The notes under the pieces are model-generated. The model was not told the DNA's origin and ran no database searches. It worked only from the letters and a program-made list of their open reading frames with translations. A program made the translations under genes and the position numbers. DNA of 64,000 nucleotides from Erysipelotrichaceae bacterium (GTDB lineage Bacteria > Bacillota_I > Bacilli_A > Erysipelotrichales > Erysipelotrichaceae). Location of the stretch: positions 62,001 to 126,000 of the forward strand of contig JAUNNY010000001.1 in assembly GCA_030531215.1 (NCBI GenBank), given 5' to 3'. Positions 8,198 to 17,149 of this stretch are shown in pieces; the first letter of the stretch is position 1; each line of letters begins with the position of its first letter.

Positions 8198-8500
8198 ATG
8201 AACATTATAGAAGTTGAACCTGAACGTCTTGAAGCTACGGCTAGTAAAGTAGAATCAGCCGACAATGATTATCAACGATATTGCCAAGCAATATACACGG
8301 AAGTTGATAAGATGTCTACTTATTGGCAAGGCAAAGACAACATCGCTTTTACAAACCAAATTAAAGCTTTTGAAGAAGATTTAAAGAGAATTTCAATGGT
8401 AATGCGTGAATACGCCGAATTCTTGCGTGATACGGCTAGAAGTTATCGTGATATGCAAGATGAAAATTATGCTCAAGCTAACAAACTAAAAACAGTATAG
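8198..8500 (+). CDS. WXG100 family protein 1 (EsxA-like)
   Basis: Small helical-hairpin protein of the type VII secretion family; such proteins are exported as dimers and usually activate the secretion ATPase. The 100 residues have the turn motif W-Q-G at about 43-45 between two amphipathic helices. The C-terminal helix contains YRDMQDE, close to but not exactly the YxxxD/E export motif. AAGGAGG precedes a double ATG; the second (8198) has the better spacing. It is the first gene of a six-gene run ending at 14478. The closest comparison is Staphylococcus EsxA, by motif and length only. Confidence 0.88.
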   Translation: MNIIEVEPERLEATASKVESADNDYQRYCQAIYTEVDKMSTYWQGKDNIAFTNQIKAFEEDLKRISMVMREYAEFLRDTARSYRDMQDENYAQANKLKTV

Positions 8501-8510
8501 GAGAATTATT

Positions 8511-8807
8511 ATGGATCAAATTAAAATATCATTACCCGAAGTGTCAAATACCGCTAGTTTGATTCGCCAACAGAACGCAAACTTAGATGAAACATTAAAT
8601 TATGTTTCAATGACTATGAATGAATTGAGCAATGAATGGCATTCAAATGGTCAAGAAACACTGATATCAAGATTTAATAATTTCGCTAATAAATTTATTG
8701 TTGAATCTGAAGTTATTGAATCATATGCGCGATTCTTAGATGATACAGTATCTAAGTATGATTCTTTAGAATCAACTATTACTGCTAACGCGGCAAACTT
8801 TGGCTAA
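8511..8807 (+). CDS. WXG100 family protein 2
   Basis: A second 98-residue helical-hairpin protein, ten bases after the first, with its own GGAG ribosome-binding site. The turn reads W-H-S-N-G, a looser form of W-x-G with two extra residues. The C-terminal helix carries YDSLE, which fits the YxxxD/E secretion motif exactly. The pair may form a heterodimer in which protein 1 supplies the canonical turn and protein 2 the export signal; that division is inference. The same context (WXG100 genes beside an FtsK/SpoIIIE ATPase) defines type VII secretion in Bacillota. Confidence 0.82.
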   Translation: MDQIKISLPEVSNTASLIRQQNANLDETLNYVSMTMNELSNEWHSNGQETLISRFNNFANKFIVESEVIESYARFLDDTVSKYDSLESTITANAANFG

Positions 8808-8811
8808 GAAA

Positions 8812-10677
8812 ATGATTGTGTGCCTTGTAACATTCTTGTTTATGACATGTATTGTTTCATGCAAGGCACACGATTATTACTCATATAAAGAATATTTAAA
8901 TACTTTAGCAGTAAAAAGCGGTATCGGTGATAGTGAAGATGTAGATAAAAACATAAATAAGTTGTTGACTTGGCAAATAATTGATACAAATGATTTAACT
9001 TTGTTAGATGAAACATTAGATTATGAACAATTATCAAGAACCATAACAAATCTAATAGAAGAAGAACCAAACAAAGTATTAAATAAAGATTATTGGACAA
9101 ATAAACAAATTCAAAATAAAGAAAAAGTTGAAAAGGATATTGCAGATGAAGTCATTACGCAAACAGTTAGTTACATTAATAACCGGAGCTATGAGCCTAG
9201 TTATAGCTATACATATAAAGAAAAAGTTAAAGAAGATTTAGATGATATAAAAATAGGCGATATCTATTACGATCAAAATAAAAACGAATATAAAAAGGTG
9301 GTAGATATCATCGATGATGAATATATATTTGAGAATGTTCAATATGAAGAAGTATTTGATAGTTTAGAATTAACAGATAGTTTTGAAATAGATTTAAACA
9401 AGTGCGAAGTAATTCCAAGTAATGAATATTTAGAAAGTAATTATGTAAATAATAAATTTGAATTATTAGCCGCTAAAACACACGCATTCAATACTGATGG
9501 TTTTCGCATATCATATACCTTAAATGCATCCAATATCTCAGTACATATATCTAAAAATATAAATGGTATTAATTTCTATTCTGATTTAAGTTTGGCAAAT
9601 ATCAAACCCACTTTTAAATGGCAATATGATGATGACAATGTTAAACATGCATATTTTAGAATAAACTTTAATTCAACTGAAAAAGTTGGAGCGTCAATAG
9701 GAAAATATAATAATTATTATTTGAATTTTAAAGATTTAGATTCAAAGTCATTTATCAATAAACTTAAAAGCACCGTAAATCGTAGCGACGATGAACTCGA
9801 AGCCATTATTCCAATATGCACCATCAAAACACCAGTTCCCGAACTTCCTAGTGTAGAACTAGACTTAGAAGTTTTAGTTAAGATATATACCAGTGGTAAA
9901 GCGGAGTTGCAATTCTACAACAACCATAATTTAGGATTCGAGACTAAGAATGGTGAATTAAGAATAATTAATGAAACCAAAAGAGACTTCGACTTTATTG
10001 CCTCAGGAAGTAGCAAGGCTTTGTTAGGATTAAATTTTGGTATCGAAGCAGCTAAATTTAAATTAGCAGATATTGAACTTGATGGTGGATTAAAAGCTGA
10101 GCTTAAGTCAACAGTTCATTTATATGACGCTCAAGGTAACATGAGAAACGAAGAAAGCGATATATCTTATTCGACCATAAATGATATTGCAAGAGAAAAT
10201 ACTGATGTTGCAGTATGTGCTGATGCCTCATTTAGTTGGGTATTTGATATTCAATTCAATACATCAAAAACTAAACTATATAAATTAGGCTTTACTAAGA
10301 AAATATCAGTACTTGACGATGATGCCCAGGTTTTTGGAAATCTTCATCATATCGAAAATGGAATCTTCGTAGAGAAATGTACACGAAAAAATCGCACAAA
10401 TTCACTCTTATCAACAACCATAAACTATAAAAAAATAACTTTACAAAGTTATGCACAAGTTATCTCTATAGGCGAAAACTATCAAATAAACGTATTAGGA
10501 GTACCTGAAGAGTATGAAATAGGTGACTTAAAGTATTCTAGTGAAGATTCAAATATTGCGAGCGTAAATAGTACCGGCATTGTAAGTGGTCATAATAAAG
10601 GAAGCGTCAAAATCAAAATCAATACACCTGATGAAAAGTATGATGCTTATGTAAATATTCTTGTGAGTAGTGAGTAA
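8812..10677 (+). CDS. Large lipoprotein with C-terminal bacterial Ig-like domain, type VII locus
   Basis: I do not recognise this protein as a named secretion component. The 621 residues begin with a lipoprotein signal (hydrophobic IVCLVTFLFMTCIVS, then Cys as lipidation site). An acidic, tyrosine-rich linker follows (about 20-220), then a beta-rich middle with few cysteines. The C-terminal ~80 residues match a BIG2 Ig-like domain (YSSEDSNIASVNSTGIVSG, then KGSVKIKI). I use the ATG at 8812, just after the previous stop; a TTG at 8800 overlaps that gene. The 3' end overlaps the ATPase start by one base. Where other systems have EsaA/EssA/EssB, this locus has only this anchored extracellular protein, so a structural or wall-crossing role is plausible but inferred. 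Confidence 0.7.
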   Translation: MIVCLVTFLFMTCIVSCKAHDYYSYKEYLNTLAVKSGIGDSEDVDKNINKLLTWQIIDTNDLTLLDETLDYEQLSRTITNLIEEEPNKVLNKDYWTNKQIQNKEKVEKDIADEVITQTVSYINNRSYEPSYSYTYKEKVKEDLDDIKIGDIYYDQNKNEYKKVVDIIDDEYIFENVQYEEVFDSLELTDSFEIDLNKCEVIPSNEYLESNYVNNKFELLAAKTHAFNTDGFRISYTLNASNISVHISKNINGINFYSDLSLANIKPTFKWQYDDDNVKHAYFRINFNSTEKVGASIGKYNNYYLNFKDLDSKSFINKLKSTVNRSDDELEAIIPICTIKTPVPELPSVELDLEVLVKIYTSGKAELQFYNNHNLGFETKNGELRIINETKRDFDFIASGSSKALLGLNFGIEAAKFKLADIELDGGLKAELKSTVHLYDAQGNMRNEESDISYSTINDIARENTDVAVCADASFSWVFDIQFNTSKTKLYKLGFTKKISVLDDDAQVFGNLHHIENGIFVEKCTRKNRTNSLLSTTINYKKITLQSYAQVISIGENYQINVLGVPEEYEIGDLKYSSEDSNIASVNSTGIVSGHNKGSVKIKINTPDEKYDAYVNILVSSE

Positions 10678-13600
10678 TGTTTGTAATTATTGAAGATAAA
10701 AACAACTACTATAAATACAACGTTAATAGAAACCTTGTATATAAAAATATAGAAATATATGCCAAAAATAAACATTTCTATATTTCCTTAAAAGAAGGTT
10801 TCTATTTTTCTGATGGAAGCAAAACTAAACCGGTGTATTTAAAGGAGTACTGCATAACCAACAATATTGATTACTGCAACATCTATTTATACATATATAA
10901 AGAAGATAAAGGAATAAACGATTTCACAATATATAATAATAAAAACATCTATATATCTAGCGACAAAAATAGTGAAATTGTAATTAAGGATAAGTATTGG
11001 AAAGATAAATTTCTCAAAATAGAAAATGGCAATTTGTTATCTAATAGCAATACTTTAGTAAACGGTATAACTAAAAAGGAAACATCTCTTAGTGATGGCG
11101 ATTGTATCGAACAACTGGGTTTAAAAATTATATATAATCATAATTTTCTTTATATCAACAACTTTAACATTGATGTAAAACTACCGAAATTCAAGATCAA
11201 TCAAAGAGTATTAAATTATCATGTAGAAAACAATGTCGAAAAATATTATTTCCCTTTGGAAACAAAACCATTAATTGTAGAAGAATTGATAAGTTTTAGA
11301 CCTAATGTTAAAACAAAAAATAGAAATATTTTAAAGACAATCATACCTAGTATTTTTATGAGCTTTTCTATGGCAATGATGGCCATTAATAATTATCTTA
11401 ATAATAATCAAACAGGCTTTTCCAAAATTGTTGTAATAGTTACACCGGTGTGTATGGCTATATCAACTATACTTGTTCCTGTCTTATTCAATTGTTTTGA
11501 GAAAAGAAAAGATAAGAAACAAATCAAGAAAGAGATTAATAATTATCTTAATTATATAGATGATTATCAAAATAGACTCGATCAAAAGGTTCAAGAATAC
11601 CTAGAACAACTCAATAGTCATTATTTTAGCTTGTTGCAGGCAAGAGACAAGATGTTTTATGGTGTTAAGAATTCAAAAGATTATATGCGTCTTAGCTTAG
11701 GAATGACTAGTTTTTCTATTCCGATAAAAAGTGAACATACAAATATTAAATTAATAGATGATAGATATAAAGAACTAGCAGAACATTATAGCTATATAAA
11801 CAATCTGCCATTGATTCTTGATTTAGAGGAAAATAGAAAAGTAACGATTTGTTGTAAAAACAGTAAAAAGAAATACTATTATCAAAAAGTACTATTAGAA
11901 CTATGTTATAAACATCATTTTGACGATTTAAATATTGCGATATTTTCTAATGATACTAGTTTATTTAATTCGATATTTAATCTTCCACATCTTTTCGTAG
12001 ATAATCAAAGATTAACATTAACTAATTTTAAACAGTTACAGCTTTTAGATCAGCATAAACTTAATAAGCCATTAGTGCTGTTTCTTTACGATAAATGTGA
12101 ATATGTTTTTTCTAATCCGATGATTCACATTATTTATTTTTCAACTGATATTAATGATGTTTATAAAAATTCTGATGCATTAATAGATTATGGCAATAAT
12201 AATTACTTGTATCTTAAGGACAAAAAACGATTCACTTATACTGAAGAAATTATAGATTTTAATCATTATTTTTCATATTTAAGTAAGTATATAATTATAG
12301 ATTCAATAGATGGAAACCGTCGTTTTAGCGATGCTTTTAAATTAGATGAAATAATAAAATATTATACGAAACGACAAGTTGGACTAAAAGCCAGCTTCGC
12401 ATATTGCCATAATGAACCACTTCTATTTGATTTACATGAATCAAGACAAGGCCCTCACGGTTTAGTCGGAGGCAGTACGGGGAGTGGAAAATCTGAGCTT
12501 CTTATTTCTTTGTTATTGTCTTTGTGTATTAGATATAATCCCGAATATTTAAACATCGTCTTGATAGATTATAAAGGAGCAGGACTAGCTGATTCGTTGT
12601 CTTATAATAAAACTTTAATTCCACACATAGTATCGACCTTATCAAATCTAGAGAATAACAACTTAGAAAGATTGATCATAGCACTAAGCAACGAATGTAA
12701 GTATCGCCAAAGAAAATTTCTAGAGTTATCTAAAAAGACAAATACTCCAATTATGAATATAGATGATTACCTGTGTCATGAAGAAAAAGATAAGATTGCT
12801 CATTTGCTTATAGTAGTAGATGAATTTGCCGAACTTAAAAAGAATAGCCCTGAACAAATAAAAGAACTAATATCTATATCAAGAATAGGCAGAGGTTTAG
12901 GAATTCATTTGATTTTAGCGACTCAAAAACCAAGCGGTGTTGTTGATGATGAAATAATATCAAATAGTCGTTTTAAAATAGCTTTAAAACTATTTGAAGA
13001 AAAAGATTCTCAAGACATCATTAAAACAAAAGATGCTGCATATTTATCTAAACCTGGTCAATTTATTATGAGAGTTGATGAAGGATGCATAAATGCACAA
13101 AGTATTTATGCCAAAAACGATATTAATAATAGTGGCGAATATAAAGTTACTTTATTAGATAATACTTTAAGCGAAATTGAAACAAAGGCTGTTCAAACAT
13201 CAACACCATTTACAGAGTGTTCAGCATTTTGTAAAAAGATTATTGAAGTTACAAAGGATTTAAACTATAAACCTCGAAAAATAGTTTTTCTAGCGCCAAA
13301 ATCTCAATCAAGAAAGAAAATGAATGATGAATTAATAATTGGTTATGTTGACGATTACTTCAACAATAAAGTATATCCTTTATCTTTTGATAAAGATGAC
13401 AGTATTTTAATTTGCAGTAATCGTAAAAAAGAAGTGAATTCTTTTATAAACTATAATGTCGAAATAAAACGAAGGGTTGTTATTATTGGAAGCCGGCGCT
13501 ACGAATCTGATACTATTTGTGATTCATTGCTGTATGAGGATGATGAAGATATTTTGTATCTCTTTGATTATTTGTTAGATGTTAAATGTGCTAATTTATG

Positions 13601-14270
13601 TTTAATTATTGAAGATTATAATTGTTTAATTGGCTATAACGAAATATATGGAGAATATCTTTATAAGTTGTTACGTCGTAAAGAAAATATTAATTTGAGT
13701 TTTGTCTTATTGACGAGTAACACGCAGATAAATTTTAGAATCATCAACAGTTTTAAGAAGCGATTGCTCATAAATGTTCATGAACAAAATGATTTGTCTA
13801 ATTTCTTTGGGATGCGTAGCAAATATGAAGGATTAAGCTATTTTTATGATGAAGAACCAAAAAGTTTTGTGGCTAATTTAGAAGAAAATATATATAAAAA
13901 AACTATAGAAACAAAACCGATTATTCCTAAAATACCGGTACATATTCAACCTCTAATATCTGTAGATGGTTGTTTATTAGGCTATAACACAAAGACCAGA
14001 AGAGAATTATATTACAAAGGTGATTTATTAATTACTTCATTCGATGAAAGACTACTGGAAAGATATAGGAAAGCATATCCTAATTGTTTTGAGATTGTTA
14101 AATATAATCACAAGTTATGTATGAATGAATATGCTAATATTTTATGGCTATCTTCAAATATTAATGCACAAAGGTTATTTATTATTAACCTTAAATTTGA
14201 TTTGAAAACTAATGAAGGAATATACATAGGAAATGGCGAAAAAATACAGTTAAGGATTATAGATGAATAA
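10677..14270 (+). CDS. EssC-like type VII secretion ATPase (FtsK/SpoIIIE family)
   Basis: Motor ATPase for export of WXG100 proteins. The 1197 residues begin with two FHA-like beta regions (about 1-170). Two membrane helices follow (about 222-240 and 250-272). The FtsK/SpoIIIE ATPase domain has Walker A GGSTGSGKSE near 597-606, Walker B LLIVVDEFAEL near 705-715 and the sensor-like LILATQKPSGVVDD. The remaining ~370 residues resemble degenerate repeats of the same domain: I see CLIIEDYN where a Walker B would be, but no second or third P-loop. Staphylococcal EssC has three ATPase modules in about 1480 residues, so this is a shortened form. The start overlaps the lipoprotein stop (TAATG). Confidence 0.88.
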   Translation: MFVIIEDKNNYYKYNVNRNLVYKNIEIYAKNKHFYISLKEGFYFSDGSKTKPVYLKEYCITNNIDYCNIYLYIYKEDKGINDFTIYNNKNIYISSDKNSEIVIKDKYWKDKFLKIENGNLLSNSNTLVNGITKKETSLSDGDCIEQLGLKIIYNHNFLYINNFNIDVKLPKFKINQRVLNYHVENNVEKYYFPLETKPLIVEELISFRPNVKTKNRNILKTIIPSIFMSFSMAMMAINNYLNNNQTGFSKIVVIVTPVCMAISTILVPVLFNCFEKRKDKKQIKKEINNYLNYIDDYQNRLDQKVQEYLEQLNSHYFSLLQARDKMFYGVKNSKDYMRLSLGMTSFSIPIKSEHTNIKLIDDRYKELAEHYSYINNLPLILDLEENRKVTICCKNSKKKYYYQKVLLELCYKHHFDDLNIAIFSNDTSLFNSIFNLPHLFVDNQRLTLTNFKQLQLLDQHKLNKPLVLFLYDKCEYVFSNPMIHIIYFSTDINDVYKNSDALIDYGNNNYLYLKDKKRFTYTEEIIDFNHYFSYLSKYIIIDSIDGNRRFSDAFKLDEIIKYYTKRQVGLKASFAYCHNEPLLFDLHESRQGPHGLVGGSTGSGKSELLISLLLSLCIRYNPEYLNIVLIDYKGAGLADSLSYNKTLIPHIVSTLSNLENNNLERLIIALSNECKYRQRKFLELSKKTNTPIMNIDDYLCHEEKDKIAHLLIVVDEFAELKKNSPEQIKELISISRIGRGLGIHLILATQKPSGVVDDEIISNSRFKIALKLFEEKDSQDIIKTKDAAYLSKPGQFIMRVDEGCINAQSIYAKNDINNSGEYKVTLLDNTLSEIETKAVQTSTPFTECSAFCKKIIEVTKDLNYKPRKIVFLAPKSQSRKKMNDELIIGYVDDYFNNKVYPLSFDKDDSILICSNRKKEVNSFINYNVEIKRRVVIIGSRRYESDTICDSLLYEDDEDILYLFDYLLDVKCANLCLIIEDYNCLIGYNEIYGEYLYKLLRRKENINLSFVLLTSNTQINFRIINSFKKRLLINVHEQNDLSNFFGMRSKYEGLSYFYDEEPKSFVANLEENIYKKTIETKPIIPKIPVHIQPLISVDGCLLGYNTKTRRELYYKGDLLITSFDERLLERYRKAYPNCFEIVKYNHKLCMNEYANILWLSSNINAQRLFIINLKFDLKTNEGIYIGNGEKIQLRIIDE

Positions 14271-14478
14271 AATATTAATTAGACTTTTTATTGTTAAGGA
14301 AGGCAGGGTACTAGAAGCCTATTTTGATTCGCGATTAAGTTTTAAAGATAATTTATACTTATTGGGTTATAAAGAAGAGCCACTAGTTTACGATTTTCAT
14401 AAAGGAATTTTTCTTAATAACAGTGTGCCATTAAGCTTGTTTAGAATGAATAGGTTTATGGCATTTGATATCTATTAG
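14263..14478 (+). CDS. Small YukD/EsaB-like protein, type VII locus
   Basis: A 71-residue protein overlapping the ATPase gene by eight bases. It starts MNKILIRLFIVKEGRVLEAY, continues with a short helix and ends in a beta-rich stretch (KGIFLNNSVPLSLF... FMAFDIY). Size, position and a beta-helix-beta pattern resemble the ubiquitin-like YukD/EsaB regulators of Bacillota type VII systems, which are about 80 residues. Sequence identity is too low to assert this by eye. It is the last gene of the locus transcript: the following gene appears to have its own promoter beginning right after this stop codon. Confidence 0.55.
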   Translation: MNKILIRLFIVKEGRVLEAYFDSRLSFKDNLYLLGYKEEPLVYDFHKGIFLNNSVPLSLFRMNRFMAFDIY

Positions 14479-14479
14479 A

Positions 14480-14488
14480 TGATAAAAT
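14480..14488 (+). promoter_or_regulatory. Extended -10 promoter of the glucosaminidase gene, leaderless
   Basis: TGaTAAAAT (TAAAAT at 14483-14488) lies immediately after the preceding stop codon and ends six bases before the ATG at 14495. No clear -35 and no Shine-Dalgarno are seen. Confidence 0.6.
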
Positions 14489-14494
14489 CTATTT

Positions 14495-17149
14495 ATGAGA
14501 TTTCATCATAAGTTTTTTATGTGTACCATATGTGCACTGATGTTATTTACAGTTCCTATATATAGTGAGGAAAGTTTTTACGTTGTGTACGATTACGAAG
14601 GATATGAAGAAAAGTTTGTATCTTATGATGAAGCGTTATATGACTTTGAAGGTGAATATGATGATCACGAAAATTTAGTAATTAAAAAAGATGATAAAGT
14701 CATTAAGATGAAATATGGAATTGTCAGTTTCAATGTTGATGAAGCATGTACAATAAACACAGAATACTACAGCTACAAGAAAGATGGAAATGATTACTTA
14801 AACGGTTGCTATGGTATAGATGCAGCATATATAGATTCAAATAAGGATGGTGTATTTTTCTTAATTTCTGATGATAAAGGTTTTGCGAAATATAAAGATG
14901 TTACTTTAATTCCGTATGAAGAACTAAATATCAAACCAAGTAGTTATCATACTAAGGACGGAAAGCTTTATCACGATATTAAAACTCAAACTACATATGA
15001 TTATTTTTCATCGTCGATTTTTGTTAGTGAAGACATTGATTTTTTAGAAGATAACGAGATTTATTATAGCTATGATGGCCATTATTTCTACGATGATTTT
15101 AAGGTTATGAGTGTTGATTATCATAACGGAAATTATGATAATGCTATAAATAAAGAACCTTATTACAATTATTATCAATATTTGCCATATCGTTCACTGA
15201 GTAATTATAACTATAGTGATGTAGAAAAGTATTTTTATGATACCTTAGGTATCACGGGTAAACTAGACTCATATAATGATTTAGCTCAAGATGGTGCTAA
15301 TGATGATATTAATAGATCACAATTATATGGCGAGATTGATTCTTTCTTCTCTTATCAATATATCTACGGAACAAATGCATTAATGTTGATTGCAAGTAGT
15401 ATTGTTGATTCGGATTATGGTAAGAATGCCACAAGTTATTACAATAATAGTCTTTATACTAATATGGCTTTTGATAATGAATATGAAAAAGAAACGAATC
15501 ACTATGAAAATATAGAAAAATCTATATATAGTTATGCCAAGTATTTTATTTCAGGCATATATTCTGATTATCATCGTAAAACATATTATGGAACGTATTT
15601 CGGCAATAAGATAGGTGGTATCAACGTTGAATATTCATTGGATCCTTACTATGGTGAAAAATGTGCAAGTGTTTTGAATACTATCGATACTTGTTTAGGC
15701 AAAAGTGATTACAATAATTATGCTTTAGCTATCATAAATAAAAACCTATCTTTCTATAAAGATAAAGAATTAGAAAAATTTAGTTTTAAGACTAAAAATA
15801 TTAAAGAGTTATCATTAGTTATTTTGGATGAATATGAAGAATCATATAAAGTTCAAATAGATTATAGTAATAGCCAAGATTATTCATATGATTTCGAAGA
15901 AAACGTTGCATATATTAGTAAGGATGATGTTACGTTAGTTATTAATAATGGCAAAATACATGAGTTAGAATATCACAAAGTTAAATATGATTTTGATGGG
16001 GGTGTTTTTGCCAATGAAGAAAAATTAAAAATCAAGATTCCGGAAGACTGTACCTTAAATATTGAACCTAACAAAGAGGGATATCGTTTCGTTGGCTTTA
16101 ATAGTGATAACGTTGCTCAATATAAAGAGATTAGTGATGTTGAATTATCTGGTTATCTTTCTGACACTTTATTTTTGAATGATTATCTAGATTTAAGTAA
16201 GGCTAAAATAAGAATCATTTATAGTGATGGAAGTGATGATGTTGAGCCACTAAATACAAATCATATATCTTATTATGACAATAGTTATGTTAATGATGCT
16301 GAAATAGAAATATCTTATAATGGCATTTCTACTAATAAAACAATCAATATTATCGAAGACGAGTATTATGGTCAGATTAAAGATGCCATAAATGATTTGG
16401 ATGAAAAAAACGCATTATTTGTTAAGCGACATCAAAATGGTAGTTCTTATAAATTAGATTTTTCTGAAATAATTGCTGTTGATAAAGTTCTACATGATAC
16501 CAATGGCTATAACTATCATATTTATGATAATGATCGTAATATTGGCGTTTCTGGTATGGCGCTTTCTTTATCTTATCCTGTTATTTCTAGCTTGATATAT
16601 CGTGATACTTTCTATATCAAAACTAAAGATTCAGCAAAAAACGAAATAGAAAAAGTTCAAAAATACGCTGATGCTTATAATTTTAATATTGAAGATGCAA
16701 TTAATATTGATTTTTCAATGAACTATACGGATTTATCATTATTAGGTCCTGTAATAATTTCTTGTGATATTAATAATGCCGATCATAATGTTTATTCTGT
16801 TTACCATCCAAATAGCGATGGGGACATAGTTAAGTGTAAAACCTTATATAGTGATAATTCTGTTTCGTTTGTAGCTTATGAAGAAGGTGATTATATCATC
16901 ATGTCATTAGATAATATCAACGATATTTCTTTATTTGATGGTATTCAAAACGTCACAAAAATAAATAGCGATCCTGATAATCATGGCATTATTAGAACGG
17001 TATTCTATTTTGCAATAATAATGTTGATTGGCTTCATTAATATATTTATTAGTTATATTGTCGATAACAAGAGGAAGAATCTATGGATAGACTACAGAAA
17101 ATCATTGCGTCTAGTGGACTATGTTCAAGAAGAAAAGCAGAAGAATTAA
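14495..17149 (+). CDS. Secreted glucosaminidase-like cell-wall hydrolase with Ig-like domain and C-terminal anchor
   Basis: An 884-residue exported protein with a signal peptide (hydrophobic FFMCTICALMLFTVPIYS). A mannosyl-glycoprotein/endo-N-acetylglucosaminidase-like domain follows (about 210-420, with YYNYYQYLPYRSLS and the late block NKIGGINVEYSLDPYYGEKC). Next come an InlB B-repeat-like segment (FDGGVFANEE... KEGYRFVGFN), a Big_3-like Ig domain (about 560-620) and a C-terminal membrane helix with a basic tail. At the usual catalytic Glu (family H/N-E-S-x-x-G) this protein has IVDSDYGKN, an Asp. Activity may therefore be altered. Its location suggests helping type VII substrates through the wall. 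Its 3' end overlaps rluB by 67 bases. Confidence 0.75.
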   Translation: MRFHHKFFMCTICALMLFTVPIYSEESFYVVYDYEGYEEKFVSYDEALYDFEGEYDDHENLVIKKDDKVIKMKYGIVSFNVDEACTINTEYYSYKKDGNDYLNGCYGIDAAYIDSNKDGVFFLISDDKGFAKYKDVTLIPYEELNIKPSSYHTKDGKLYHDIKTQTTYDYFSSSIFVSEDIDFLEDNEIYYSYDGHYFYDDFKVMSVDYHNGNYDNAINKEPYYNYYQYLPYRSLSNYNYSDVEKYFYDTLGITGKLDSYNDLAQDGANDDINRSQLYGEIDSFFSYQYIYGTNALMLIASSIVDSDYGKNATSYYNNSLYTNMAFDNEYEKETNHYENIEKSIYSYAKYFISGIYSDYHRKTYYGTYFGNKIGGINVEYSLDPYYGEKCASVLNTIDTCLGKSDYNNYALAIINKNLSFYKDKELEKFSFKTKNIKELSLVILDEYEESYKVQIDYSNSQDYSYDFEENVAYISKDDVTLVINNGKIHELEYHKVKYDFDGGVFANEEKLKIKIPEDCTLNIEPNKEGYRFVGFNSDNVAQYKEISDVELSGYLSDTLFLNDYLDLSKAKIRIIYSDGSDDVEPLNTNHISYYDNSYVNDAEIEISYNGISTNKTINIIEDEYYGQIKDAINDLDEKNALFVKRHQNGSSYKLDFSEIIAVDKVLHDTNGYNYHIYDNDRNIGVSGMALSLSYPVISSLIYRDTFYIKTKDSAKNEIEKVQKYADAYNFNIEDAINIDFSMNYTDLSLLGPVIISCDINNADHNVYSVYHPNSDGDIVKCKTLYSDNSVSFVAYEEGDYIIMSLDNINDISLFDGIQNVTKINSDPDNHGIIRTVFYFAIIMLIGFINIFISYIVDNKRKNLWIDYRKSLRLVDYVQEEKQKN

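Noticed and set aside
14263..14478. Confident EsaB/YukD assignment
   Set aside because: Position and size fit, but no residues specific to the family can be identified by eye, so it is kept as 'YukD/EsaB-like'.
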